A program made the translations under genes and the position numbers. The notes beneath the pieces were generated by a model. It worked only from the letters and a program-made list of their open reading frames with translations. It searched no databases and was not told the origin of the DNA. From Brachionus manjavacas (lineage: Eukaryota > Rotifera > Eurotatoria > Ploima > Brachionidae), in the NCBI GenBank assembly GCA_019054805.1, contig JAHQIY010000003.1, positions 5,456,001 through 5,520,000 on the forward strand: a stretch of 64,000 bases of DNA, given 5' to 3'. The first letter of the stretch is position 1. The number at the start of each line of letters is the position of its first letter. Positions 35,051-45,836 of this stretch are shown here, piece after piece.

Positions 35051-36274
35051 TCACTGCAAATAAAATCTTAATCTTAGGCTAAATTAAACTTATAATCAAG
35101 CAATTTAAAAATATCAACCAAATAGCCGCAACTGCGAATGAAGACTCAAGTTCAATTCTAGATATCATTAACCAAAATTAAAACCTATTTATATTTTTGC
35201 ACATTAACTGACAGTCTTTTAAAAATTCACTATAAGAAACTCAAATACAAAATTTAGCTACCGAAAATGATGTAGATCTTAACATCTTAAACGAGACCTA
35301 CTTCAAAAATTCGAAAAATTTAATTAAGATAATTAAACAATTATTAAAGCAGAGAGAAAACAGGTTAAAAAATATTCAAGCCCATACTCCAGACTAAATT
35401 CGATATTCTTTGATTCCTTTTAGGAGATCTGAACGCTAAATGCAAAACGTGGTTTTATAGATACTAACAAAAAATAAGAACAATTTGAAGACTTAATAGA
35501 GAATTCCAATTTTTTTGTACTGAAATTCCAGGTTAGTGGAGACGTTCTAGATCTTTCCATTTGTTCTGCAAATTTGATTAAATTTCCTGGATCTTTGAGT
35601 TCTAGATAATGAAAAAAGCGACCATTTACCAACTTAAACAATATTCAATAGTATTCTGGCAATAAAAAAACAGACTTCTTCTCAAAAAAAATGAAATAAA
35701 TTTCACAAGGCTCTAATTCAGTTTAAATCAATAAAAGAAATGATATTAAATGAAAGAGGCTTAATTCAAAAATCTGTAATAATCACTTCAGATATCACAA
35801 GTGCAATGGACTCAGCAATAATTAACTTTCGAATAATGAACAACAATAACCCGACCATATCCTTTCCAAAAAATATAATAAATCTAATAAAAGAAAAAAG
35901 GAAAATTCGCAAAGTTATTCAAAAAAGCCTATCAGCCATATCCTATAAAAAGAAATCAATCACCGTCTTAAAAAAGACAAATAGTTTTAAATTCACAAAA
36001 AAAGACGCAATTTAAAGAACCCGCCAGCTTCAATCTTTCCTGCAGGGAACATTTTAATAAATTATAATTACTACACGCTTTGTTCATTTACTCAGTTAAT
36101 TTGGTTTTATTACGTTTTATCACGTTAATTTACGTAAAATAATCAAGTCGTAGAAGCACTGTATATTCAATTTGGGACAATTGTTTCTAAAAATTTATCG
36201 GAATTTAAATTTAATTTTATTTCACTAAATTTTACAAATTAAAAAATAATTATACCTCAATTTTTTTTAATTCC

Positions 36275-36385
36275 ATGTGTCAGATCTATGTGTCAGATCG
36301 GAGCCGTTGCTCAAAAAGGTACATGAAAAGGAGATGAGCGCCTCCCCATTATCCACTAGGATAGAATAGGAACAATTATTTTTGT
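36275..36385 (+). mobile_element. 5'-truncated SINE copy (3' body)
   Basis: Matches the 3' part of the 12188 SINE: GTGTCAGATCGGAGCCGTTG, CTCAAAAAGGTACATGAAAA, GATGAGCGCC, CCACTAGGATAGAATAGG and an ATTATTTTTGTATTA tail. A short duplication of the phrase GTGTCAGATC occurs at its start. Confidence 0.8.
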
Positions 36386-36439
36386 ATTATTTATCACTAT
36401 ATTTCATAATTAATTCTGTGAAATTGACATTGCTATGAA

Positions 36440-37230
36440 ATTTGCTTCTTATGAATTTTAAAATAAAATTCAACGCCAGCAAATGTAAATTAATGCTCTT
36501 CAAAAGAAATTAACACAGTTGAACTATCAATGAACAACTTACCAATGAGTCAAACAGGTGTTGAATGAGATCTTGGTATTTATTTGACTGACGACTTAAA
36601 ATGGGCTTACCAAGCGACTCAGACAGCAAATAAAGCAAATGCAATTTTGGGTCAGCTCAAACAAGCCTTCAAGTGTTGAACCATAAATACTTTTAGGCAG
36701 CTGTATGTCTGATTTGTTAGACCACATTTGAAATATGCTGCAGCAGCTTGGAGTCCATGTAACAAAAAGGACTCCAAATTTTTTGAACAAGTGCAAAGAC
36801 GAGCCACGAAATTAGTGTTTAGTTTAAGAAATCTAAATTACGATAAAAGACTTACCATGTTAGGGTTGACAAAACTAAAGACAAGACGGGATCGAGGAGA
36901 CCTAATTTAAACCTCCAAATAATGAATTGTTTCAGCACAGTTGAATGGCAGAATCCATACATTAAAAGCCATGCACTAAATAGCAATGGTCCATCTAGTG
37001 GAAGATTGACCAAACAAATGACTAGGATCAAGATAAGAGAGGATTTTCTAAAAAATCGAGTGGCGAATACGCGGAACGAATTACCTATAGAGGTCGTAAA
37101 TGCAAAATCTAAAAATGAATTTAAAAACAAATTGGATAATTTTTTTTAAATCACATTTAAAATCAGACAGCTAGCATAGCAAGGCTAGATATAGCATTGC
37201 TCCGCAGTTAGTCTGCTGTAGCTTTTTTTT
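36440..37230 (+). mobile_element. LINE reverse transcriptase 3' fragment
   Basis: Encodes the C-terminal third of a non-LTR reverse transcriptase in broken frames: FNASKCKLMLFK, ERDLGIYLTDDLKWAYQ, TANKANAILGQLKQAF, FVRPHLKYAAAAWSP, EQVQRRATKLVFSLR (36728-36910), then after a frameshift NRVANTRNELPIEVVNAKSK to about 37149. It is related to, but clearly different from, the element at 9050-11112. The 3' end beyond 37150 has GCTAG/CTAGC-rich hairpin sequence and a T-rich tail. Confidence 0.85.
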
Positions 37231-37574
37231 TTATAATTATTATTAATCAATGATTTTCTTTATATTTTTTAATATAGTGCCATTATATTAAATAATGAAA
37301 AAAATCCTAAAAAAATTAATCAGTTTATGCAAAATTTTCAAGTTTCAAAACTTGCAAAATTTGCATGTTGCCGGGCATAGGTTTTGCCTGTGCCTGAAAT
37401 TTTTTTATTTTATTTTCACGTAGATATATGATGAGGATTGATTCGAAACAAAATAACAAACAAATTAAATAAAACAATTATTTTAAAAATTTAAAAAATT
37501 TTTAAATTAAATTTGACAAAAAGAAGATAAAAGTCTTTATTTATTGAAACAATTTAAAAAACTAAAATTAGATT

Positions 37575-39039
37575 TTAATTGTGATTATTTCGACTGCCAA
37601 CTCTTCCACCCCTTTGTCCTCGTCCTCTTCCACCATAGCTCGTATTTGAATTGCCCGATCCACCATGGTAGTCTGAGTCTTGAAATCTTTCAAAATCTCC
37701 TTTAGGATGAAAATTTTTTTTCTGGTCTTTCCATTTATTTGAATAATTATCATATCTTCTCTTGTCATTGACACTTTGTTGACGTTGTCCTTGAGGTTCA
37801 GCAGCGTTTTTTCTTTGCATAAAAGCGGGCATTTCTGGAGGTGGTGGCTGAAGTTCTCCTGTTCTGCCACCTCGATCAGGTACTTTCGGGATAATTATTT
37901 TGTGCAATTCACATTTGGCCATCAAACGAGTGCTACATGTTTTTTCTTGGTGTAACAAATCTATAAAATATCTTTAAATAAAATTTTCAACGAACAAATT
38001 AATTTTCTTACCATCTCTTGCAGCTAAAACTAAGAATGGCTTAATTGAGGGTCTGATGGACAAATCTTTTCGTTTTTGTTGGTACAAATTGGTTATTTCT
38101 TGATTATTTTTCTTTAGACGATCAGCCCATTTAAATGATTGTATGGTCACGTCCAAACGAGTTAGCAAAAGCTCACGTCTCATTTGAAAATCGTCAGATA
38201 ATGCTTGATTTACTTCAATTAACTTTTTCCAATGTTCATCGCTCAACATGAAATTCACCAGTGGTCTACCTAAATAATTTTTTGGAAGTCTAGCTAAAAC
38301 TGCTGAACACTTTATTGTAAAAAAAAATAAATTTTTAAACTAAGAATAAAACGATAAAAATACTTTTTTCTCAACTTTGGACCAAATTTCTTTTGCAGAA
38401 ATTGAACTGGGAGGTTTGGGAAATCCGAGTGTGATCAAAATTGTCTTCAGAGCCTTCGATTCTTCGCTCGCATTCTTTAATTATTGAATTTTAAAAAGTT
38501 CTTAAATTATTTAAAACTTTTTGTTTACTGAAAATTGATTAGTAGTAGCTTGGATGGTTTCTGGTTTGTTGGCTGAAATTAATAGGGCTGATTGATATTC
38601 GGATATTAAAAAATCAATTAATTTTAATTTGTTTTCTCTGCTCTTAAATCTGTCATCTAGTGGTCCTTGAGTAAGACATGAATACGGACAACAAATTTCT
38701 TTTAAAAAAGCACATATCTCCAAGCTGAAACTAACAAAATCACTTTCATCTTGACAACAATTATTTAGATAAAATCAAAAATCAAGACAAAATACTTTCA
38801 ATCGGATTGACAAACTCGTCTATTTTTAAAATTTTGCTTAATTCACGTGTAAAATGTGAAACAAGTTTGGAATACTCGATCGAATTTTGGTCAAAAATTT
38901 GGCTAAATGTTTCCTCATTTTCAGTGAAGATTTCTGAATATCTTAACACAAAAATTAGAATGCTTTTTTGGATAATTATTTTGAGTTTTTGGTACCCTAT
39001 GTCGATTAAGGTGTTAAAAAGTAGCTCTACTTGACTCAT
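37575..39039 (-). CDS. FAM98: FAM98 family protein (tRNA ligase complex subunit)
   Basis: Five exons on the minus strand, all in frame: 39039-38796, 38749-38529, 38474-38364, 38309-38012 and 37960-37575, giving 419 residues. The conserved FAM98 blocks are present: LEICAFLKEICCPYSCLTQG, LKLIDFLISEYQSALL, TLGFPKPPSSIS, HWKKLIEVNQALSDDFQMRR, LLLTRLDVTIQSFKWADR, and GGRTGELQPPPPEMP. The C-terminus is Gly/Arg-rich (YGGRGRGQRGGRVGSR), a methylated RNA-binding type tail. In animals FAM98 proteins associate with DDX1 and the RTCB tRNA-splicing ligase; that role is inferred from family. Introns are 46-55 bp. The start codon lies 236 bp from that of the divergent CLPB gene. Confidence 0.9.
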
Positions 39040-39275
39040 ATTTTAGAAGAATAGAAAAATTTAATTTTTTAATTTCAAAACGAACAAATTTTTAAAAAAA
39101 ATAATTAGCTTGTTAATGTGTTAAGTTAAGAGCGCAACTTTTTGCTAAATTTTTCGGGTACACTTGAAATTAAAAATTTCGAATTTTCTACAAACGTCAA
39201 GTTACCGACTTATTTTGCAACATTTCAAAATTTGCTTAAAAAAAAAAAAATTTGACCCTTAAAAATTCTTGAAAA
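39040..39275. promoter_or_regulatory. Shared FAM98/CLPB divergent promoter interval
   Basis: Only 236 bp separate the two start codons, so both promoters must lie here or overlap the transcribed ends. The sequence is AT-rich with CAAGTTACCGACTTATTTTG near 39198; no TATA or initiator can be assigned with confidence. Confidence 0.5.
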
Positions 39276-42200
39276 ATGATTTTGAAAATTTTTAAATTGA
39301 ATAATAAAAACAACATTTTGAAGATCTTTGGTCCAAAAAACCACATTTTCAATCTTTCCACAAGGACAACCGTCAATTTTGCAACTCTAAATGAAACAGA
39401 TAAAATAAATAATTGGAACAAGCCTCTTGTAACTATTCAAAAAATTGAAAACAAAAGTTCCCAAAAGAAGAAAAATTATTTCGGTCTGGGAGCTGCTTGT
39501 GTCATTGCTTTTTTGTCTCTTACTGGAACAGCTTATTGTGAATCAGATCAATACGAGTCGAATAAAAAGCGTAAGATTCTGAATTTTTTTAAATTTTCAC
39601 TAAGTTTAATTTTTATTAATTTAAGAAAAAAGACTTTTTTTGGCTGCAAGAAAAAATTTTATCGAGGAAATAAAAAAGTAAATGAAAAAAAAATATTTCT
39701 TTTTGTTTAACTTTTTATCATTTAAGATTGTGTCGAGATAAAAATTTTGACATTAATCAAAAGCACCCTTTGGGATGGACAGCACTTCACGTTGCAGTTA
39801 TAAACAAAAATTTAGAGTTAGCTTTATTAAAACTAAATAATTTTGAATAAAATTAAATCTTTTAAGTGTCGTTAAAATACTACTGGATAACGGAGCTGAT
39901 CCGAACATAGGCGATGAATTCATAAATGTGAACGCCACCTCTAAAAAGTTATCGATGAATCCTCTTCAAGTATTATATGAGCGAGAGGATGAGTTCTCAG
40001 ACAGATTAAACAGCAGGGCTACTTTCAAAGGCTTTACAGGTCTTCACTACGCCGTTTTGACAGACAATGTTGAATTAATCAAAATTCTTTTGGATGCAGG
40101 TGCTGATCCATTACTTGAAAACGAACTAGGCCATAGACCTTATGAATACTGTGTCAGTGAAAATATAAAAAAACTACTCGAAGGATATGAAAAAATAGTA
40201 ATTTAGAAAAAAACAAAAGAAAACTTAAAATTAAAAATCTATTCTTAAGGCTAAAGATAAAAGAGAAGAAAAACTTCGAGAGGAAAGACGAAAATTTCCT
40301 CTAGAAGAAAGAATTCGTCAACAAATAATTGGCCAAGAGAATGCCATTCAAACAGTTTGTTCAGTAATTAGACGCAAAGAAAATGGATGGATCGATGAAG
40401 AACATCCTTTGGTAATTTTGAAAATTAAAAAAAAAAAAATACAAAAAATTTATTTTACTGAAATAAAGGTGTTTTTATTTTTGGGATCTTCAGGCATCGG
40501 CAAAACTGAATTGGCTAAGCAAATAGCTAAATATTTGCACAGTGATAAATCAAAAACCCATTTTATAAGAATTGACATGTCAGAATATCAGGAAAAGCAC
40601 GAAGTAGCTAAATTTATCGGAGCACCCCCAGGCTATGTTGGTCACCAAGAAGGCGGAATATTGACAGAGGCTTTGACTAAAGCTCCGAATGCAGTTGTTT
40701 TGTTTGATGAGGTCGATAAAGCTCATACAGATGTATTGACAATAATGCTTCAACTTTTTGACGAGGTAATTAAAATATTTAATTTCAAATAGAAAGTCAT
40801 AGATAGAAAATATTATATAAACAATTTAAATATTAATAAATAGGCAATTTAAAACATAAAATTAACTAATACGCAGGCAATTATTTAATATAATGTTATT
40901 TTTTGGTTAAGATTTTTATAACTTGAATTGATGGGTTAAAATAGTCGTACTAGTTAGTCTTTTTTTTATTTTGTTTTTTCTTCAAGCTATTTAGATTTTG
41001 CAACATTGTTTTATAATTTTTTTTTTATAAAATTTAACTAAAATATAGGAAAAAAAATACTAGTTTTTTTTTAATTCTATTAAATCATGTTACTACTTAT
41101 ACGATTATAAAAAAAAATTATAATTTATTCTCTAAAATTATATAAAATTATTTAGAAAGACAAACTTTACTTTAATCATTAAAGTTTGTTTTTTTTTTTT
41201 TTTTTTTTACATCACCCTCGCGGTGTTTACTGAATAAATAATAATAATAGGAAAAAAAATAAAGATAAAAAGAAAAATTGAAATAATCTATGACAAACAG
41301 AAAGAAGCCCCTGTATTTTTTTTATTCTATTAAATAACCCGTTTATTTTTATTTAATTTTTCTGTTTATCTGGGCCGAACTAAAGCTCCTTTGGGCAAAA
41401 AAAAATCAAAATCATAAAATTAAAATGAATCAAGTTAAAAATTTAATAAAAATTGTAAAATATTATATGAATGTAACAAATTCTAATTAAAAAAGTAATT
41501 ATCAATTGAATTAATTAATTACGAATTAATTAATCATTTTATCGAATTGTTTTTTAATCTAGCATTGCTAATTTTTTAACCGTCTTGAATCGTAATTCGA
41601 AAGACATGACATGAGTAATGAACTGAGTCATTCAGTTCCATTTGTTGTAAAATTAGCCCAGGAATTTAAACAGTTTGCGGATAAACTTAATAAAAATATT
41701 ATCAAACAAAATAGGAAACCTCTATAAGTCTTTAAAGCATATCTATAATTGAGCACTCTTTTCCGTGTCTGAATTCATTATCAGAGTCAAAAATTAAAAA
41801 AATTCAAGTCTTACAAAACTCAGTCAAAGTAAAAATTCTTATCAAATTTCATTTTTCAAATTTGCTCAAACTATTTTAAATGCGTAAATTTTCAAAGCTT
41901 TATTTTTTAAATATTTGAAAAAAGATTGTAATTTGTAAATATGCATTGAAATTTAATTCCGCATTTAAAATGTTTTGATAAAGTTTGAAAAATGAAATTT
42001 GATTAAAATTTTTACTTTGCCCAAAATTCAGCAATTCGCTATTTACTTAAACAAAAATATGATACTCTTTCCAATATTAAGTATCATGAGGTCTATAATA
42101 AACCTTAATTATTATCAGTCTCGAGTCGACTTTTCGAATTGAGCGAAAGATATGTGAACTCAATCATTCTGTTCCATTGATTGTCAAACTGTTGGATAAG

Positions 42201-43653
42201 GACTGAAAGTTTAACTTTTTTAACTTTAAATTTTTTCAATTAAACGATTTTTAAAAATTAAATATTTAAAAATTTTTAATATTCTGTTATTTAATTTTGA
42301 AGCGGTTTCATAATCGATCTTTTTTTTTTCTTTTTTTTTCTTGATTATTTTTTAATCTGAAAGAGCTTTAGCTCGCCACAGATATCAATAAAAAATATCA
42401 ATGGAGTGTAAATCACATGTTTTAAAAATTTAAAAAATTTAAATTTAAATCGCATTAGAAGCATATTTAAATCCCTTTTATTAAAAAAGAGGACTTGTTT
42501 CAACTGAGTAACAATTGCGGTGTAGATGATCAAATTGATGCCTCTGGGTCAGATCGGAGCCGTTGCTCAAAAAAAGGTAATGGAAAAGGAGATGAGCGCT
42601 TTCCTATAGGATATAAAAAGGACAATTACATTTGAATGTTATTCTAAATTTTATTTGATTTTTTTTATTTTTATCATATTTGTGTTGAATTTCTTTATTT
42701 TTTAATTGAATTTTACTTTTTCGATTTTTTTTCTAATTTAGTACAGATAAACTAATAGATAAAAGAATAATTTTTTCTTAACAGACAATATATTTTATTG
42801 TTTATTATCGTAATATTTTATGGTCTTTTATTTAGTAAGCTGGATTTAGAGAACATAATCCATTTATCTAGCCAAATATATTTATTTTTTATTAAAAAGG
42901 GACGACTTACTGATGGAAAAGGCAAGACCATCGATTGTAAAGACGCTATTTTTATAATGACTTCAAATTTGGCAAGCGATGAAATAGCTGAGCATGCGGT
43001 GATGTTACGAGATGAAGCTACGGGAGATTGTAAGATTTAAATTTTGAATTTGAAAAGAAAAATAGTTTAAAGACAATTTAGCCCAAGATGAGGAAAAAGA
43101 CAATATTGTGATTTCCAAGCAGTTCAAAAACAATGTGGTTAAACCAATTTTGAAGAGACATTTTAAAAGAGATGAATTTTTGGGCAGAATAAATGAGTTT
43201 GTGTATTTTCTTCCATTCTCTAAATCTGAATTGATACAACTTGTCAAACGTGAGTTGGAATTTTGGGCAAAGAGAGCAAAAGACAAACACGGAATGACCA
43301 TCGAATGGGACAGGAAAGCCCTTGATTTTTTGGTCAATGGTTATGATATAAATTATGGAGCGAGAAGCATCAAATATGAAGTTGAGCGACGTGTCGTCAA
43401 CCAAATAGCGGTTGCGCAAGAATACGGACTAATTGAAAATGGTTCTCATTTACTAATTACTGCTGATTTACCACCTAGTCAACAGGAAGAATTAAATTTG
43501 ATCAAAGATGAAAATCAGTTCGGTCGACAAAAAAATAAAAGCACTTATGACATTAGGTTAAAAAAGCTCACCAAAAATAAAAGTAATAAACAGACTTATG
43601 AGGACATTAATCTAAGTATAAATTCATTTGGAAAATATTTTGTAATTAAATAA
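39276..43653 (+). CDS. CLPB: Mitochondrial AAA+ disaggregase CLPB/SKD3 with ankyrin repeats
   Basis: Eight exons keep frame: 39276-39570, 39626-39677, 39727-39816, 39867-40197, 40250-40411, 40469-40765, 42900-43029 and 43082-43653, encoding 642 residues. The N-terminus is basic, like a mitochondrial presequence, followed by a hydrophobic stretch ([18 protein letters not shown]). Ankyrin repeats lie at about 99-255 ([31 protein letters not shown]). The single AAA+ domain has [16 protein letters not shown], Walker A GSSGIGKT, the pore loop GYVGHQEGG, Walker [12 protein letters not shown], then DAIFIMTSN and the C-terminal D2-small domain with [17 protein letters not shown]. Animal CLPB disaggregates proteins in the intermembrane space. 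Introns are about 50 bp except the sixth, 2134 bp, filled with repeats. Confidence 0.95.
40766..42899 (+). other. Repeat-filled sixth intron of CLPB
   Basis: Interrupts the AAA+ domain between LFDE and GRLTDGKG. It holds a poly-T run and G/C-rich scrap at about 41190-41230, a GAGCT motif copy at 41358-41395 (-), another at 42354-42390 (+) and the SINE at 42485-42640. Its size, about 40 times the other introns, is explained by such insertions. Confidence 0.8.
42485..42640 (+). mobile_element. SINE copy lacking the tRNA head
   Basis: Matches the body of the 12188 SINE: GTTTCAACTGAGTAACAATT, GCGGTGTAGATGATCAAATT, CCTCTGGGTCAGATCGGAGC, CGTTGCTCAAA, GGAGATGAGCGC and AGGACAATTAC. The head and B box are missing, a 5' truncation. 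Confidence 0.85.
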
Positions 43654-44200
43654 ATTATTGTTAAAAAACTTTCTTTGCTTAAATAAGTAAATTTTTTTTT
43701 AAAATATCTAAATTTTAAACAATCAAAGTCACTTAATGTCAAAATTGAAGTTTTAAGATTTTATCTGAATTAAAACAATTTTAAAATAATTATTATTAAA
43801 AAACACAAAATATTTGAGTCCTTTTTGGATGGAGTGTATTAAAACTAAAAAATATAAGTTAGTTGATATCTAAGAAAAATTTTAAATTGTAGTCACGCAT
43901 TGAATAATTCTAAAAAAAATTTAAGTCTTTCAAATGCAAGCAAGCTTCATTTCATCAATCGGAAAAAACTCAGCTTAGCTTGGTGCATTTTGCAGATAAT
44001 TTAGATAATTTAAAAACATAACATATTTTAGTAAAGATATTTTTATTAATTTTATAATAGTTATGATATTTTTTGTCTTTAGACTTAAGACTTGGAAATA
44101 ATGATTTCATATATCGAGTCAATCCATTAACAAACAGTTTTGTTGGTGATTGTTAATATGACAATAAATGAAACTTCATTCTTTTTGTTGTATGGTAGAG
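43654..44200. other. Intergenic stretch 3' of CLPB
   Basis: AT-rich, nothing recognised. Confidence 0.5.
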
Positions 44201-44204
44201 ATAG

Positions 44205-44290
44205 GGTTGGTCGACCGGTTAGGATGTATAACCGGTTATCAAAACCGATTATTAAAACCGGTTAAGATGTATAACCGGCTTTCAAATTAA
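44205..44290 (+). mobile_element. End of another hAT-like element
   Basis: AGGGTTGGTCGACCGGTTAG is followed by repeated AACCGGTTA and a duplicated phrase GGATGTATAACCGG/AGATGTATAACCGG. A terminus with several copies of a short subterminal palindrome is typical of hAT transposons. The other end was not found. Confidence 0.45.
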
Positions 44291-44424
44291 GCCGAATTTT
44301 CTGCTGATATTTTTCTAAATTTTTTTTTCTAAATAAATTATTTTTAAAAATCAAATTTTGAAAATTTTCACTTTACATAAAAAAAAGTCATTTTCAAAAT
44401 AACAATATAATGTTTTCTTTTGAA

Positions 44425-45262
44425 CAGAGTTGTTTAAAAGTCACAAGTCTGAAGTCAAGTCAAAGTCAAGACTTTTTTTTTTTTTTTTCAAAAGTCCCAC
44501 CAAAGACTTTAATTTTTTTTTTCAAAAAAAAAGTCCAAGTCAAAAAAAAGCGGAACATCTCTGTTGATCCAATTTTAAAATTGAAAAAAAAAATCATAAA
44601 TTTTATTTTCTTTAATTTATTTTTGAAAATGGATTAAAAAAACATCCTTGAAAGATTTGAATTAAACTGTTCTTTGAAATGAAATGGTTCAAAGATAAAT
44701 ATTTGAGACTTTGCTTACTTTTTTTAGCAAATTTATAAAAAACTTTATAATTTTTTTATTATTCTTTGTGTTCATCTGAAATTTTTTTGAATTTTAAATC
44801 TTTTTAGTATTACAGCAACAAAAGTAACTTGAGTTTAAGTAATGAAATTAAAAAGTGTCAATTGCTCCCTTCTTACTCCACCAGATATTATAAAATTAAA
44901 TCTAGTCAATATCCAAACTACCGAACAATTGATTAGCCATTCCGACTTAGACTCGTTGAGTCGTCAAACTGGAATTCCGTTTAGGCAACTAAAGATAATA
45001 AAGAAAAATATAATTGGAGAATATTCGCCTTTTCCAGAACCAGCCAACTTTATTTTAGAAAAATATGTCAAAAATTTGTTCATTATTGAAACAGGTTCTT
45101 GCAAAATCGATGATTTAATATTGATTTAATTTTTAATTTTTTAAAAGAAAAAAAAAATTTAAAAGTCCTGACTTGGACTTTGAAAAAAAAAAAAAAAAAG
45201 TCCTGACTTGGACTTTTTTTTTGATGACTTAGACTTTTTTTTGGGACTTTTAAACAACTCTG
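44425..45262. mobile_element. 838-bp non-autonomous hAT carrying a captured gene fragment
   Basis: Left end CAGAGTTGTTTAAAAGTC (44425) and right end GACTTTTAAACAACTCTG (to 45262), each followed inward by AAGTC/GACTT-rich subterminal repeats and long A or T runs. Flanking octamers CTTTTGAA (44417-44424) and CATTTGAA (45263-45270) agree at 7 of 8 positions, the 8-bp target duplication expected for hAT. The interior holds no transposase, only the RAD51D-like frame at 44842-45129. The CAG start and subterminal repeats fit hAT. Confidence 0.8.
44842..45129 (+). pseudogene. RAD51D-like N-terminal fragment inside a hAT element
   Basis: A 95-codon frame from ATG to TAA. LLTPPDIIKLNLVNIQTTEQ with LISHSDLDSLSRQTGIPFRQ fits the N-terminal helical (HhH-like) domain of the RAD51 paralogue RAD51D. 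The linker EYSPFPEPANFILEKYVKN and IIETGSCKIDDLI fit the segment that in RAD51D leads into the ATPase core (...TGIgsLDkLL). The frame then stops in ILI* and the Walker A and B ATPase core is absent. RAD51D acts in homologous recombination. Whether this is expressed is unknown; a GT donor-like site (ACAGGTTC) inside IIETG could allow splicing. Assignment rests on motif resemblance; another RAD51 paralogue is possible. Confidence 0.6.
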
Positions 45263-45521
45263 CATTTGAACATGTGTTTTTTTCTCATAAAAATAATTTC
45301 AAAAAACTAGCTTTCTATTGAATTCAATTTTCTTGAATTAAAAATAAAAAATTCGTGCACCACGAAATTCTAGCACTTTTACGAGCAATAAAATTAAAAA
45401 AAAATTTCTAAGCCTATGAAACTTATATAACATAAATAGATTTAAAATCTTAATTAAACTAAAATTAAAAAATATTGTCATTTTGTATTAAATAAAAGAA
45501 TCTCACTTATTTGAAATTCCG

Positions 45522-45836
45522 ATGTCAAGTAATTTGAATGACTCAAATCCTCAGATGGTTTCTCCTGTCTTGAAAAGGAGAAATGAAAGTTTTGTACGGC
45601 AATATATGAAAAAATATGAGAACAAATTAGTTTGCCAATAAATCAATTGTTCGGCAGAATTCTTTTACAAAACTAGTTCTGGTTCGCTGGCGGTTCATTT
45701 AGCCAGCGTTCATGATATTCATGAAAATGAAATTGAAGATAATTCTGGAGAAACAACTAGTCCTAAGAGTCCAAGAAAATACTTTTGTGATCAAAACAAA
45801 ATTTCTGAGCTCTTTATCAATTTTGTTGTACCGTAG
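45522..45836 (+). pseudogene. BED zinc finger of a hAT transposase, broken by one stop
   Basis: The 104-codon reading SFVRQYMKKYENKLVCQ(stop)INCSAEFFYKTSSGSLAVHLASVH has the BED-finger pattern C-X4-C (one X is the stop) ... H-L-X3-H, with the aromatic SFVRQY at the start. It continues into KYFCDQNKISELFINFVVP, the usual beginning of the hAT catalytic region (helical 'i..li.fi'). TAA at 45639-45641 is the only interruption. The rest of the transposase is missing. Confidence 0.7.

Larger units (their letters stand above)
34425..36060 (+). mobile_element. Degenerate jockey-like LINE, ORF1 zinc knuckle to ORF2 linker
   Basis: Pieces in correct order on the plus strand. At 34410-34500 an ORF1 Gag-like CCHC zinc knuckle, CFKCQKFRHSVANC (C-X2-C-X4-H-X4-C). 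At about 35200-35320 the start of an apurinic-type endonuclease (HINCQSFKNSL ... NDVDLNILNETYFK). At about 35420-35450 the endonuclease block GDLNAKCKTWF. At about 35610-35625 SDHLP. At 35740-36015 the linker before the reverse transcriptase (FPKNIINLIKEKRKIRKVIQ). Stops and frameshifts are frequent. The reverse transcriptase core is not found downstream. The element is interrupted by a minus-strand SINE at 34560-35050, itself split by a solo LTR. Confidence 0.7.
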
